From contig CP063848.1 of assembly GCA_015277795.1 (NCBI GenBank), positions 4,092,001 through 4,156,000 of the forward strand: a stretch of 64,000 nt of DNA, in the 5' to 3' direction. This DNA comes from Massilia sp. UMI-21 (lineage in GTDB: Bacteria > Pseudomonadota > Gammaproteobacteria > Burkholderiales > Burkholderiaceae_D). Position 1 is the first letter of the stretch. Each line of letters starts with the position of its first letter. Positions 1-9,618 of this stretch are shown here, one piece after another. The notes under the pieces were generated by a model. It was not told the origin of the DNA. It did no database searches and saw only the letters and a program-made list of their open reading frames with translations. The position numbers and the translations under genes are program-made.

Positions 1-521
1 CCGATGCGGCGCCCCGGCATGTAGCCGAACAGCGCGCACAGCAGCGGCGCCAGCACCCGCAGCACGAAGCGCACGCGCAGCCGTTCGAAGCGGCCGCGCA
101 CGCCGTGGCTGGCCCCGGCATGCGAGGCGACCAGCACCGCGGCCGCCAGCGACGCCGTGTGTGGCGACAGGCCGATCGCATGGCCGCCCACGCTGTGGCC
201 GACCGCCAGCAGCGGCAGTCCGGGGAAGCGCTCCTCGATCCAGCGCATGACGGCCGCCACATCGCGGTCGATCCAGTCCGACATGCTGGCCTGGAAGCCG
301 CGCAGGCTGCGCGGGCGCGAGCGCCCGGTGCCGCGGTAATCGTAGGTGAGCACGTTGAACCCGAGCCCGGCCAGGTAGCCGGCGAAGGGTGCATAGAACC
401 CTTGCGTCACCGCCGTCGCCGGGTGCAGCACGACGGTGGCGACGGCGCCGGGCACGGTCCAGCAGCTGGCCCCGAGGGCGACGCCATCGATGGCGGAAAT
501 CGAAAAGTGGTCCGGAACCAT
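1..521 (-). CDS. Alpha/beta hydrolase, 3' end cut by the window
   Basis: Serine hydrolase of the alpha/beta fold with unknown substrate. The visible 173 codons start at ATG 519-521 and run off the left edge, so the C-terminal part is missing. The nucleophile elbow GHSVGG lies at about residues 108-113, and the upstream strand has an LTYDYRGTGRS segment typical of the fold. There is no signal peptide, so it is probably cytoplasmic. The start lies only 7 bp from a perfect inverted repeat (529-552) and no good Shine-Dalgarno is visible. The mRNA may therefore have a very short leader and be directly controlled by a repressor at that site. Confidence 0.8.
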   Translation of the reverse strand, partial: MVPDHFSISAIDGVALGASCWTVPGAVATVVLHPATAVTQGFYAPFAGYLAGLGFNVLTYDYRGTGRSRPRSLRGFQASMSDWIDRDVAAVMRWIEERFPGLPLLAVGHSVGGHAIGLSPHTASLAAAVLVASHAGASHGVRGRFERLRVRFVLRVLAPLLCALFGYMPGRRI

Positions 522-528
522 GGTGCGG

Positions 529-552
529 AATTAGTTAACGTGTTAACTAATT
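529..552. promoter_or_regulatory. Perfect 11-bp inverted repeat, probable operator
   Basis: AATTAGTTAAC and GTTAACTAATT are perfect inverted arms separated by GT. The site is AT-rich inside GC-rich DNA and lies directly upstream of the hydrolase start at 521. It has the size and symmetry of a TetR- or MarR-family dimer site. No regulator gene is adjacent within the window; it may lie beyond the left edge. Confidence 0.6.
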
Positions 553-598
553 TAGCACCGCCGCGCCGCCGCGGCAAGCGGCGGCAGCGACCTTCCAT

Positions 599-1666
599 TC
601 AAGGAATCAGGCGCGCCGCGCGCAGCTGGGCGAACAGGTCGAAGAACGAGTCGTCGGTGGCCTGGTAGGCCGAAAACCCGAGCTTGCGGCTGCGCGCCAT
701 GTCGGTCATCACCTCGATCGGGCGGCCCAGATCGAGGTCGGTATGCCAGGGCGAGGCCAGGCGGTCGAGATCGGATTCGAGCAGTCCGTGGCGGCCGGCG
801 ATGTCGCGCCACAGGGCATGGTCGTTCGCCATGGCCGCTTCGAGCGGCTGTACCGTGCCGCTGAAGCCGGCGGCCTGCACGCCGAACCAGTCGGCGATGC
901 GCCCCCACAGCCAGCTCCAGCGGAACAGGTCGCCGTTGACGATATTGAAGGCTTCGTTGCGCGCGGCGTCGGTATCGGCCGCCCACACGAGCTGCCGGGC
1001 CAACATGCGCGCATCGGTCACGTCGGACAGGCCGTTCCACTGCGCGCCGGAACCGGGGAACTGGAACGGGCGCCCGGTCTCCTTGCAGATACTGGCGTAT
1101 ACCGCCAGCGTGGTGCCGAGGTTCATCGCATTGCCGACCGCCATGCCGACGATCGTATGCGGGCGGTGGATGCTCCAGGTGAAGCGGTCGCGCGCGGCCG
1201 CCGCGTACACCTCGTCTTCCTGCGCGTAATAGAAATTCTCGACGGGCAGGCGCGGCTGGCTTTCGCGCAGCGGCGTGTCCGGCAGCGTGCCGGCGGCAGC
1301 ATAGGCCTCGAACGGGCCGAGGTAGTGCTTCAGGCCGGTGACCAGGGCGACGTGGCGCAGCGTTTTTCGATCCGACAGCGCGGACAGCAGGTTGCGCACC
1401 ATCGCCGCATTGACGCGGATGTTCTCGCTCTCCGTGGCCTGGCGCATCCAGGTGGTGATGAAGACGTGGGTCGGCGCCACGTCCTTCAGCGCGGCGGCCA
1501 GGCCCGCTTCGTCGAGCAGGTCGGCCGCGACCGGGATCAGCCCCGGGATGTCGCTGCCGGGCCGGCGCGCCAGGCCGTAGACCGTCCAGCCCTCCGCCAG
1601 CAGCGCGCGCGCCGTGTGATTCCCACCGATGCCGCTTGCGCCCACGACCAGTGCAGTCCGTTGCAT
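599..1666 (-). CDS. SDR-family reductase of the PRISE (progesterone 5-beta-reductase-like) type
   Basis: An NAD(P)H-dependent short-chain dehydrogenase-like protein of 355 residues, the usual length for the family. The N-terminal nucleotide-binding loop GASGIGG is at residues 9-15. The family signature GLKHYLGPFEAY at about 111-122 carries the characteristic Lys, and NFYYAQED at about 144-151 carries the catalytic Tyr. These two motifs replace the classical YxxxK of SDRs and mark PRISE enzymes, which reduce activated C=C bonds of enones. The natural substrate is unknown. It lies 60 bp downstream of the DUF1854 gene on the same strand, but nothing links it to cyanophycin. Confidence 0.8.
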   Translation of the reverse strand: MQRTALVVGASGIGGNHTARALLAEGWTVYGLARRPGSDIPGLIPVAADLLDEAGLAAALKDVAPTHVFITTWMRQATESENIRVNAAMVRNLLSALSDRKTLRHVALVTGLKHYLGPFEAYAAAGTLPDTPLRESQPRLPVENFYYAQEDEVYAAAARDRFTWSIHRPHTIVGMAVGNAMNLGTTLAVYASICKETGRPFQFPGSGAQWNGLSDVTDARMLARQLVWAADTDAARNEAFNIVNGDLFRWSWLWGRIADWFGVQAAGFSGTVQPLEAAMANDHALWRDIAGRHGLLESDLDRLASPWHTDLDLGRPIEVMTDMARSRKLGFSAYQATDDSFFDLFAQLRAARLIP

Positions 1667-1726
1667 TGCCTTCTCCCGTTCATGTCAAAGGAAAACGGTA
1701 GCACGGATGCGTCGAAACGGCGCGTC

Positions 1727-2212
1727 TTACAGGAAGCGGTCCAGGATCTTGCGGCTGTGCTTGTCGATATGGAACATGTCGCGCACCAGGAAGTTGATGC
1801 CGTGGCTGTCCGAGATCAGCAGCGAGGCTTCGCCGATGCGGCGGATGTCCTCGTCCACCTTCAGCACGAACTCGGTGTCGCCGCGGTCGGTCCGCACATA
1901 CCAGGTGCAGGGCGTGGCGAAGCTCGACACCTCCTTGATGTGCTCGATCTCGGGGATGAACTCGCGCCCCTCGATCTCTTCCTGGATCAGGTGCCGGACC
2001 TGTTCCGGCAGCGTGTCCAGGTCGTCGATCCAGGCCACTTCCTTGCCGCCCTCGCGCACCATCGAAATGCCGCGCGTGGGCGCCTGGATCGGGAAGGCGC
2101 GCACCGGGATCACGCCCAGGTGCTCCTCGCCCTCAGGGGTGGTCAAGACCAGTTTGCCGAACGCATCGCGGCGCAGTTGAAAAGTCGTCGTCATCATTCG
2201 TCCCGCATTCAT
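1727..2212 (-). CDS. DUF1854 protein associated with cyanophycin genes
   Basis: A 161-residue soluble protein of the DUF1854 family, which recurs beside cyanophycin synthetases; its biochemical role is not established. No transmembrane segment or catalytic motif is evident, and the sequence is mixed alpha/beta with many acidic residues. The ATG at 2212 overlaps the stop of the upstream ABC transporter by 4 bp (ATGA), so the two are translationally coupled. In-frame Met codons a few residues later are alternative starts. The coupling suggests it works with, or is stoichiometric to, the transporter. Confidence 0.75.
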   Translation of the reverse strand: MNAGRMMTTTFQLRRDAFGKLVLTTPEGEEHLGVIPVRAFPIQAPTRGISMVREGGKEVAWIDDLDTLPEQVRHLIQEEIEGREFIPEIEHIKEVSSFATPCTWYVRTDRGDTEFVLKVDEDIRRIGEASLLISDSHGINFLVRDMFHIDKHSRKILDRFL

Positions 2213-4485
2213 TCAACATCGTCCGGATCCTGGTCCACGTTGCGCGCCTGCGCTTCGTAGAGGCGGTGGTAGGCGCCCTCGCGCGCCATCAGGACATCGT
2301 GGCTACCCTCTTCCACCACCACGCCGCGGTCCAGCACCACCAGGCGGTCGGCCCGGTGCAGCGTGGACAGGCGGTGCGCGATGGCGATCGTGGTGCGGCC
2401 CTGCACCAGGTTGTCGAGCGCCTTCTGGATTTCCTTCTCGGTCTCCGAGTCCACCGAGGACGTCGCCTCGTCCAGGATCAGGATCGGCGGGTCGATCAGC
2501 AGCGCGCGCGCGATCGAGATACGCTGGCGCTCGCCGCCCGACAGGCCCTGGCCGCGCTCGCCCACCATCGAATCGTAGCCCTGCGGCAGGCGCAGGATGA
2601 ACTCGTGGGCGTGGGCGGCGCGCGCCGCCGCGATGATCTCTTCGCGGGTGGCGCCCGGCTTGCCGTAGGCGATGTTCTCGGCGATGGTGCCGAAGAACAG
2701 GAAGGGCTCCTGCAGCACCAGGCCGATGTGGCGACGGTAGTCGGCCACCGCGAAACTGCGGATGTCGGTCCCGTCGAGCAGGATCGCACCTTCGGCCACG
2801 TCGTAGAAGCGGCAGATCAGGTTCACCAGCGTGCTCTTGCCCGAGCCCGAATGGCCGACCAGGCCGACCATCTCGCCGGCCTTGATCTTCAGCGAAATGC
2901 CGCGGTTCACGGCCCGGTTGCCGTAGCGGAAACCGACTTCGCGCAGCTCGATGTTGCCGGCCACCTTGTCGACCCGCACCGGGTTGGCCGGGTCCGGCAC
3001 GCTCGAGACGTGATCGAGGATGTCGAAGATGCGCTTGGCGGCCGAGGCCGATTTCTGGGTCACCGACACGATGCGGCTCATCGAGTCGAGCTTGACGTAG
3101 AAACGGCCGCTGTAGGCGATGAAGGCGGTCAGGGTGCCCACCGTGATGTCGCCCTGCGACACCTGCCAGATGCCGAAGCACCAGATCACCAGCAGGCCCA
3201 TTTCGGTCAGCAGCGAGACGGTGGGCGAGAACAGCGACCAGACCTTGTTCAACTTGTCGTTGACGGCCAAATTGTGCTTGTTCGCTTCGCGGAAACGCGC
3301 CGCTTCGCGCTTCTCCTGGGCGAAGGCCTTGACCACCCGGATGCCGGGAATGGTATCGGCCAGCACGTTGGTGACCTCGCCCCAGACCCGGTCGATCTTC
3401 TCGAAGCCGGTGCGCAGCCTGTCGCGCACCACGTGGATCATCCAGGCGATGAACGGCAGCGGCACCAGCGTCACCAGTGCCAGCCAGGGGTTCATGGAAA
3501 ACAGGATCACGCCCGTCATGATGATCAGGAGGACGTCCGACAGGAAGTCGAGCAGGTGCAGCGACAGGAACACGCTGATCCGGTCCGAACCGCTGCCGAT
3601 GCGCGACATCAGGTCGCCGGTGCGCTTGCCGCCGAAGTATTCCAGCGACAGGCGCAGCAGGTGTTCGTAGGTGGTCGAGCGCAAGTCGGCGCTGATGCGC
3701 TCGGAGGCCAGCGCCAGCACGTAGGTCTTGCCCCAGCCCAGCGCCCAGGCCAGCATCGCCGCGCCGAACAGGCCGCCCATGTACAGGTAGACCAGCGCGG
3801 TGTCGATGGTCTCGCCGTTCTGGTACGGAATCAACACGTTGTCCATCAGCGGCTTGGTCAGGTAAGGCGGAATCATGTGCGCGCCGGTCGAGCCGAGCAT
3901 CAGCAGGAAGCCGACCAGCAGCTGGCCCTTGTAGGGCCGGGCGAAGCGCCACAAACGGAACAGGGTCCAGGTGGACGGCGGCGTGTGCAGCACCTTGGCG
4001 CACACCGCGCATTCGGCGTCGTCGGCCTCGAGCGGCGCCTTGCAGCTTGGGCAACTGTGCTGGTCCGGCAAGCTCACCGGCACGCCGCTCACGGCGCTCT
4101 TGAGCTGTTCGACGAAATGGTCGACCACCCGGATCGCCCCCAGGTTCTGGCCCAGGGTGAAGCGCCAGGCCGCCAGCAGGCCCTCGGCATCGACCAGCTC
4201 CAGGTGGCCGACGCCGGCATGGTCGTGGTGGCGCAGGGCCAGCCCGGGACGGTAGGCCCAGTCGCGCCAGGCGTCTTCGCCCGGGGCCTTGGCCAGCAGG
4301 CGGCGGCTGGTCACCACCACCAGGCCTTTCTTGAAACGTAATTTCGTATCGAGGTCAACCTCGACGCTGCCTAAAACGTTTTCCCCTGGTGCAAGCTGTT
4401 TCGTAACGTCATTTTGCCAATGTTGGGGCAACACGGCGGCGGCGACCGCCAGGGACGACGGAATAGCAAGTTGTTGAGTTGTCAT
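2209..4485 (-). CDS. ABC exporter with N-terminal zinc-ribbon extension, cyanophycin-associated
   Basis: A fused half-transporter of 758 residues. About 170 N-terminal residues form an extra soluble region ending in a CPSC...CAVC zinc ribbon (about 144-165). An exporter-type six-helix membrane domain (about 180-480) and a nucleotide-binding domain follow. The nucleotide-binding domain has Walker A HSGSGKST (about 543-550), signature LSGGERQ (about 645) and Walker [10 protein letters not shown] (about 666). Typical half-exporters have about 580-600 residues, so the extension is the notable feature. It is divergent from cphA', and DUF1854 follows with a 4-bp overlap. The family is found next to cyanophycin genes; the transported substrate is unknown. 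Confidence 0.85.
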   Translation of the reverse strand: MTTQQLAIPSSLAVAAAVLPQHWQNDVTKQLAPGENVLGSVEVDLDTKLRFKKGLVVVTSRRLLAKAPGEDAWRDWAYRPGLALRHHDHAGVGHLELVDAEGLLAAWRFTLGQNLGAIRVVDHFVEQLKSAVSGVPVSLPDQHSCPSCKAPLEADDAECAVCAKVLHTPPSTWTLFRLWRFARPYKGQLLVGFLLMLGSTGAHMIPPYLTKPLMDNVLIPYQNGETIDTALVYLYMGGLFGAAMLAWALGWGKTYVLALASERISADLRSTTYEHLLRLSLEYFGGKRTGDLMSRIGSGSDRISVFLSLHLLDFLSDVLLIIMTGVILFSMNPWLALVTLVPLPFIAWMIHVVRDRLRTGFEKIDRVWGEVTNVLADTIPGIRVVKAFAQEKREAARFREANKHNLAVNDKLNKVWSLFSPTVSLLTEMGLLVIWCFGIWQVSQGDITVGTLTAFIAYSGRFYVKLDSMSRIVSVTQKSASAAKRIFDILDHVSSVPDPANPVRVDKVAGNIELREVGFRYGNRAVNRGISLKIKAGEMVGLVGHSGSGKSTLVNLICRFYDVAEGAILLDGTDIRSFAVADYRRHIGLVLQEPFLFFGTIAENIAYGKPGATREEIIAAARAAHAHEFILRLPQGYDSMVGERGQGLSGGERQRISIARALLIDPPILILDEATSSVDSETEKEIQKALDNLVQGRTTIAIAHRLSTLHRADRLVVLDRGVVVEEGSHDVLMAREGAYHRLYEAQARNVDQDPDDVE

Positions 4486-4836
4486 GGTTTGCGCCCGAGA
4501 TCAGGCATGGGTTCTGGTGGGAGCTAGCAATGCGGCAAATGCGGCTACAAGCAGTCATGTAGCTACAAGCAGTAAATAGCAGCTTGGCACGGGACTGCCG
4601 GAATGCCTGTTTGGATCAAACGCTCCACAAACAGGCTTAACGTTTCTGCGTATCTTTTGGATGACAGGAATAGTCCCGCTAGGAAAAAAAGCAAGCGGCG
4701 CGGTAATTTCGGGCCAGCAAGTAAACCTGATGTGCGCTGCGGAAAGCCGACTCGGGCTACCGTGAGTAACAGGCAGGCAACCAAAGGTAAAGACGGCGGC
4801 GCGCAGGACGCCCGCAGCCGGCAAAGACATTTTTTC
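4486..4836. other. Divergent intergenic region between ABC exporter and cphA'
   Basis: 351 bp without a gene. It must hold the promoters of both the leftward exporter-DUF1854 operon and the rightward cphA'-cphA operon. It is clearly more AT-rich than the flanking genes. It contains a 12-bp direct repeat (4544-4555 and 4562-4573) close to the exporter start. The reading frame of cphA' stays open upstream to 4603, but that part has no family similarity and is not taken as coding. I could not assign a confident -35/-10 pair. Confidence 0.6.
4544..4573. repeat. 12-bp direct repeat (GCTACAAGCAGT) with 18-bp period
   Basis: Two identical copies of GCTACAAGCAGT at 4544-4555 and 4562-4573. They lie about 60-90 bp upstream of the exporter start, within the shared control region of the cyanophycin locus. 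The spacing is under two helical turns, so it could be a tandem regulator site or a local duplication. Confidence 0.45.
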
Positions 4837-7023
4837 ATGAACAAGAAGAACGACATCAAGTTCCTCCGCGTGAACCACCTGCGCGGCCCGAACATCTGGA
4901 CCTACCGACCGGTAATCGAGGCCTGGCTCGACATCGGCGAGCTCGAAGACTTCCCGTCCAACACCCTGCCCGGCTTCGCCGAGCGCCTGGCCGCCTGGCT
5001 CCCGGGCCTGGTCGAACACCATTGCGGCGTCGGCCACCGCGGCGGCTTCCTGGAGCGCCTGCGCGACGGCACCTGGGCCGGCCACATCCTCGAGCATGTC
5101 GTGCTCGAGTTGCAGAACATGGCCGGCATGAAGACCGGCTTCGGCAAGACCCGCTCGACCGGCCGGCGCGGCGTCTACAAGATGGCCTTCCGCACCCGCG
5201 ACGAAGTCGTCGGCCGCGCCGCCCTCGATGCCGGCCACCGGCTCATGATGGCGGCCATCAACGACACCCCGTTCGACATGGCCGCCACCGTGCAGCACCT
5301 GACAAGCCTGGTGGACCGCTACTGCCTGGGCCCGTCGACCGCGCACATCGTCGACGCCGCCACCGAACGCCGCATTCCCGCGATCCGCCTCACCGAAGGC
5401 AACCTGGTGCAGCTCGGCCATGGCGCCGCCCAGCGCCGCATCTGGACCGCCGAGACCGACCGCACCAGCGCCATCGGCGAAGGCATCGCCAGCGACAAGG
5501 ACCTGACCAAGACCCTGCTCGCCTCCTGCGGCGTGCCGGTGCCGGAAGGCGCCCTGGTGCGCAGCGCCGAACAGGCCTGGGAAGAAGCCCAGGACATCGG
5601 CCTGCCGGTCGTGGTCAAGCCGGTCGACGGCAACCACGGGCGCGGCGTGACGCTCAACCTGATGACCGAAGCCGATATCGTCGCCGCCTACGCGATCGCC
5701 TCGCACGAGGGCGACAGCAAGTCGGTGCTGGTCGAGCGCTTCATCCCCGGCAACGAGCACCGCCTGCTGGTGGTGGGCCGCGAGGTGGTGGCCGCCGCCC
5801 GCGGCGAGTCGCTGTGGGCCGTGGGCGACGGCAAGCAGACCGTGAGCCAGCTGTGCGACAGCCAGATCAACACCGATCCGCGTCGCGGCGAAAGCGAGGA
5901 ATTCCCGCTCGGCCCCGTCCGGCCGCACGAAAGCGAAGAAATCATGCTCGACCTGAAGCGCCAGGGTCTCACGCCGGAATCCGTACCGCAGCCCGGACAG
6001 AAGGTGCTGATCCAGGTGAACGGCAACGTCGCCGACGACGTCACCGACCTGGTCCATCCTTCGGTCGCGCACGCGGCGGCGCTGGCCGCGCGCATCGTCG
6101 GCCTGGACGTGGCCGGCATCGACCTGGTGTGCGAGGACATCTCGCGTCCACTGGAAGAACAGCGCGGCGCGATCATCGAAGTCAATTCGAGCCCGGGCCT
6201 GCTGGCCCACATCAAGCCGGCCAGCGGCCAGCCGCGCAACGTCGGCAAGGCCATCATCGATCACCTGTTCGGCGAAGGCCAGGACGACAACGACGGCCGC
6301 ATCCCGGTGGTCGGCGTCACCGGCACGCTCGGCACCAGCCTGATCGCGCGCCTGGTGGGCTGCCTGGTCCACATCACCGGCAAGCATGTCGGCGTGGCCA
6401 ACGGCGAGGGCCTGTACCTCGACGCGCGCGAAGTTTCCAGCCGCGATGCGACCGGCTTCGAGGCCGGCCAGCGCCTCCTGATCAACCGCACCGTGCAGAC
6501 CGCCGTGTTCGAGTCGAACGCGCGCTCGATCCTGCTCGAAGGCCTGCCCTACGACCGCTGCCTGGTCGGCATCGTCACCGACATGGAAGGCCTGGACGGC
6601 CTGGCCGATCTCCACATCCAGGACCAGGACGGCCTGCGCAACGTGATCCGCAGCCAGGTCGACGTGATCCTGCCGGAAGGCGCGGCCGTGCTGAACGCCG
6701 CCAACGACGCGGTGGCGGCGCTGGCCGAACTGTCGGACGGGCGCGTGATCTTCTATGCGCTCGACGAGCACAACCCGGTGGTGGCGGCGCACCGCGCGGC
6801 CGGCGAGCGCGTCGTGTTCGTGCGCGACAATCGCATCACCCTGGCCGAAGGCGGCATCGAGACCGCGCTGCTCGACCTGGCCCGGATCCCGCCGGCGACG
6901 GTGAAGCATCCGGACAGCGTGCTGGCGGCGGTGGCCGCGGCCTGGGCGCTGGGCGTGCCCACCGACCTGATCTGCGGCGGCCTGCGTGCGTTCGACGCCA
7001 CGCCGAAGAAACCGACTCACTAA
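4837..7023 (+). CDS. cphA': Cyanophycin synthetase-like protein CphA' (short paralogue)
   Basis: Second cyanophycin synthetase of the betaproteobacterial type, 728 residues. The N-terminal domain resembles CphA (LRGPNIWTY near the start). A complete ATP-grasp region follows at about 215-480 (KPVDGNHGRGV near 262; EVNSSPGLL). This is the part that adds Asp to the backbone in the family. The Mur-ligase-like part has lost its P-loop: GTNGKTT of CphA is GTLGTSL here (about 493-499), and the C-terminal ligase lobe is absent. The Arg-adding ligase activity is therefore probably gone. ATG 4837 is chosen because similarity starts there. cphA follows after 24 bp in one operon. Confidence 0.88.
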   Translation: MNKKNDIKFLRVNHLRGPNIWTYRPVIEAWLDIGELEDFPSNTLPGFAERLAAWLPGLVEHHCGVGHRGGFLERLRDGTWAGHILEHVVLELQNMAGMKTGFGKTRSTGRRGVYKMAFRTRDEVVGRAALDAGHRLMMAAINDTPFDMAATVQHLTSLVDRYCLGPSTAHIVDAATERRIPAIRLTEGNLVQLGHGAAQRRIWTAETDRTSAIGEGIASDKDLTKTLLASCGVPVPEGALVRSAEQAWEEAQDIGLPVVVKPVDGNHGRGVTLNLMTEADIVAAYAIASHEGDSKSVLVERFIPGNEHRLLVVGREVVAAARGESLWAVGDGKQTVSQLCDSQINTDPRRGESEEFPLGPVRPHESEEIMLDLKRQGLTPESVPQPGQKVLIQVNGNVADDVTDLVHPSVAHAAALAARIVGLDVAGIDLVCEDISRPLEEQRGAIIEVNSSPGLLAHIKPASGQPRNVGKAIIDHLFGEGQDDNDGRIPVVGVTGTLGTSLIARLVGCLVHITGKHVGVANGEGLYLDAREVSSRDATGFEAGQRLLINRTVQTAVFESNARSILLEGLPYDRCLVGIVTDMEGLDGLADLHIQDQDGLRNVIRSQVDVILPEGAAVLNAANDAVAALAELSDGRVIFYALDEHNPVVAAHRAAGERVVFVRDNRITLAEGGIETALLDLARIPPATVKHPDSVLAAVAAAWALGVPTDLICGGLRAFDATPKKPTH

Positions 7024-7047
7024 CAAGACTGAAAAGACTGAAGGTTT

Positions 7048-9618
7048 ATGGAAGTATCTCGCGTACGGGCCCTGCGTGGTCCCAACCTCTGGAGCCATCA
7101 CACCTCGGTGGAAGCGATCGTCGCCTGCACCCTTGACGAAGAATCGGTCGGCGACCTGCCCGGCTTCGCGACGCGCCTGCGCGCCCGCTTCCCGCAACTG
7201 GGCCACCTGCAGCCCTACGGCCACGACGACAGGGTCCCGATGGCCCAGGTGCTCGAGCGCGTCGCGCTGGTGCTGCAGGCCGAAGCCGGCTGCCCGGTCA
7301 CCTTCAGCCGTACCACCGCCACGCTGGAGCGCGGCATCTACCAGGTGGTGGTCGAGTACAGCGAGGAAGACGTCGGCCGCCTGGCATTGGCGCTGGCCCG
7401 GGAACTGATCGATGCGGCCCGCCAGGACGCCGCCTTCGACCTGGACGCCGCCCTGGCGCGCCTGCGCGAACTGGACGAGGACGTGCGCCTCGGCCCCTCC
7501 ACCGGCGCCATCGTGCAGGCTGCAGTCAGCCGCAACATTCCGTTCCGCCGCCTGACCGAGGGCAGCCTGGTGCAGTTCGGCTGGGGCAGCCGCCAGCGCC
7601 GCATCCAGGCAGCCGAGATCGACGCCACCGGCGCGATCGCCGAAACCATCGCCCAGGACAAGGAGCTGACCAAGAAGCTGCTCGACGCCGCCGGCGTGCC
7701 GGTGCCGATGGGCCGCGGCGTGCGCGACCCGGAGGACGCCTGGGCGGCGGCACTGGAAGTCGGCCTGCCGGTCGTGATCAAGCCGAAGGACGGCAACCAG
7801 GGCAAGGGCGTGACCGTCAACGTCACGACGAAAGAACAGCTGACGGCGGGCTTCCATGCCGCGTCGGAATTCCGCGACGACATCCTGGTCGAGCGCTACC
7901 TGCCGGGCCACGACTACCGCGTGCTGGTCATCGGCGACAAGCTGGTGGCGGCGGCACGCCGCGACCCGCCCCAGGTGGTGGGCGACGGCGTGCACAGCGT
8001 GCGCGAGCTGGTCGAGCAGGTCAACAAGGACCCGCGCCGCGGCGACGGCCATGCCACCTCGCTGACCAAGATCCGCTTCGACGACATCGCCCTGGCCACG
8101 CTCGCCAAGCACGGCATGAACGCCGACTCGGTGCCCAGCCACGGCCAGCGCGTGGTGCTGCGCAATAACGCCAACCTGTCGACCGGCGGCAGCGCCACCG
8201 ACGTCACCGACGACGTCCATCCGGAGGTCGCCGAGCGCTGCATCGCGGCCGCCCACATGATCGGCCTGGACATCTGCGGCGTCGACCTGGTGTGCGACAG
8301 CGTCCTGAAACCCATCGAAGAGCAGCACGGCGGCATCGTCGAGGTCAACGCCGCGCCGGGCCTGCGCATGCACCTGTCGCCTTCGTTCGGCAAGCCCCGC
8401 CCGATCGGCGAAGCCATCGTCTCGACCCTGTTCAAGGACGGCGAGGACGGCCGCATCCCGGTGGTGGCCGTGACCGGCACCAACGGCAAGACCACCACCG
8501 TGCGCCTGATCGCGCACCTGCTCACCGCCTCCGGCCTGCGCACCGGCATGACCAACACCGATGGCGTCTACATCGAAGGCCGCCGCATCGACAGCGGCGA
8601 CTGCTCGGGCCCGCGCAGCGCGCGCAACGTGCTGCTGCACCCGGACGTCGACGCGGCCGTGTTCGAGACCGCGCGCGGCGGCCTGCTGCGCGAAGGCCTG
8701 GCCTTCGACCGCTGCCAGGTGGCGGTGGTGACCAACATCGGCGCCGGCGACCACCTCGGCCTGAACTACATCACCACCCTGGAAGACCTGGCGGTGCTCA
8801 AGCGCGTGATCGTGCAGAACGTGGCGGAGGGCGGCGTGGCCGTGCTGAACGCGGCCGATCCGACCGTGGCCGCCATGGCCGAGACCACCCGCGGCGACGT
8901 CACCTTCTTCGCGCTCGACGTCGGCAACCCGGTCATGGCGATGCACCGCGCCCAGGGCCGGCGCGTGGTCTTCGTCGAAGACAATCAGCTGGTCGCGGCC
9001 GAGGGCAAGTTCGAGCAGCGCGTGCCGCTGGGCGAAGTGCCGATCACCCGCAACGGCGCGGTCGGCTTCCAGGTCGAGAACGTGATGGCGTCGGTGGCCG
9101 CCGCCTGGGGCGTGGGCATCGCCTGGGACAAGATCCGCGTCGGCCTGAAGACCTTCGTGGGCGAGAGCGACAACGCGCCGGGCCGCTTCAATGTGTTCGA
9201 CTACCGGGGCGCCACCGTGATCGCCGACTACGGCCACAACCCGGACGCGATCGCCGCCCTGGTCAACGCCGTGGAAAGCATGCCGGGCAAGCGCCGCTCG
9301 GTGGTGATCAGCGGCGCCGGCGACCGCCGCGACCAGGACATCAGCGAGCAGACCGCGATCCTCGGCAAGGCTTTTGATGAGGTGCTGCTGTACCAGGACC
9401 AGTGCCAGCGCGGCCGCGCCGACGGCGAGGTCATCGCGCTCCTGCGCAAAGGCCTCGATGGCGCCACCCGCACCAGCCACGTGGAAGAGATAAACGGCGA
9501 ATTCGTCGCCATCGACCGCGCGCTGTCGCGCCTGGACACCGGCGACCTGTGCCTGATCCTGATCGACCAGGTGGACGCGGCGCTGGCGCACATCGCGCAG
9601 CGCGTGGCCGAGGGCTGA
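7048..9618 (+). CDS. cphA: Cyanophycin synthetase CphA
   Basis: Non-ribosomal, ATP-dependent synthesis of cyanophycin (multi-L-arginyl-poly-L-aspartate), a nitrogen, carbon and energy reserve that accumulates as cytoplasmic granules. At 856 residues it has the usual length. It has an N-terminal domain, an ATP-grasp domain for Asp addition (KPKDGNQGKGV near 246; VEVNAAPGL), and a Mur-ligase domain for Arg addition with an intact P-loop GTNGKTT (about 476-482). The C-terminal lobe carries DYGHNPDAI (about 728) and GDRRDQDI. It lies directly after cphA', and its stop overlaps the next start by one base (TGATG). Confidence 0.95.
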   Translation: MEVSRVRALRGPNLWSHHTSVEAIVACTLDEESVGDLPGFATRLRARFPQLGHLQPYGHDDRVPMAQVLERVALVLQAEAGCPVTFSRTTATLERGIYQVVVEYSEEDVGRLALALARELIDAARQDAAFDLDAALARLRELDEDVRLGPSTGAIVQAAVSRNIPFRRLTEGSLVQFGWGSRQRRIQAAEIDATGAIAETIAQDKELTKKLLDAAGVPVPMGRGVRDPEDAWAAALEVGLPVVIKPKDGNQGKGVTVNVTTKEQLTAGFHAASEFRDDILVERYLPGHDYRVLVIGDKLVAAARRDPPQVVGDGVHSVRELVEQVNKDPRRGDGHATSLTKIRFDDIALATLAKHGMNADSVPSHGQRVVLRNNANLSTGGSATDVTDDVHPEVAERCIAAAHMIGLDICGVDLVCDSVLKPIEEQHGGIVEVNAAPGLRMHLSPSFGKPRPIGEAIVSTLFKDGEDGRIPVVAVTGTNGKTTTVRLIAHLLTASGLRTGMTNTDGVYIEGRRIDSGDCSGPRSARNVLLHPDVDAAVFETARGGLLREGLAFDRCQVAVVTNIGAGDHLGLNYITTLEDLAVLKRVIVQNVAEGGVAVLNAADPTVAAMAETTRGDVTFFALDVGNPVMAMHRAQGRRVVFVEDNQLVAAEGKFEQRVPLGEVPITRNGAVGFQVENVMASVAAAWGVGIAWDKIRVGLKTFVGESDNAPGRFNVFDYRGATVIADYGHNPDAIAALVNAVESMPGKRRSVVISGAGDRRDQDISEQTAILGKAFDEVLLYQDQCQRGRADGEVIALLRKGLDGATRTSHVEEINGEFVAIDRALSRLDTGDLCLILIDQVDAALAHIAQRVAEG

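Noticed and set aside
4603..4836. Longer N-terminus for CphA' starting at 4603
   Set aside because: The extra 78 residues have no similarity to the family and are in the AT-rich control region; the family start is at 4837.
4555..9591. A 1678-codon open frame on the minus strand opposite cphA'-cphA
   Set aside because: It is an antisense shadow created by high third-position GC. It is rich in Ala, Val, Gly, Asp and His with no family pattern, while the plus strand holds two clear cyanophycin synthetases.
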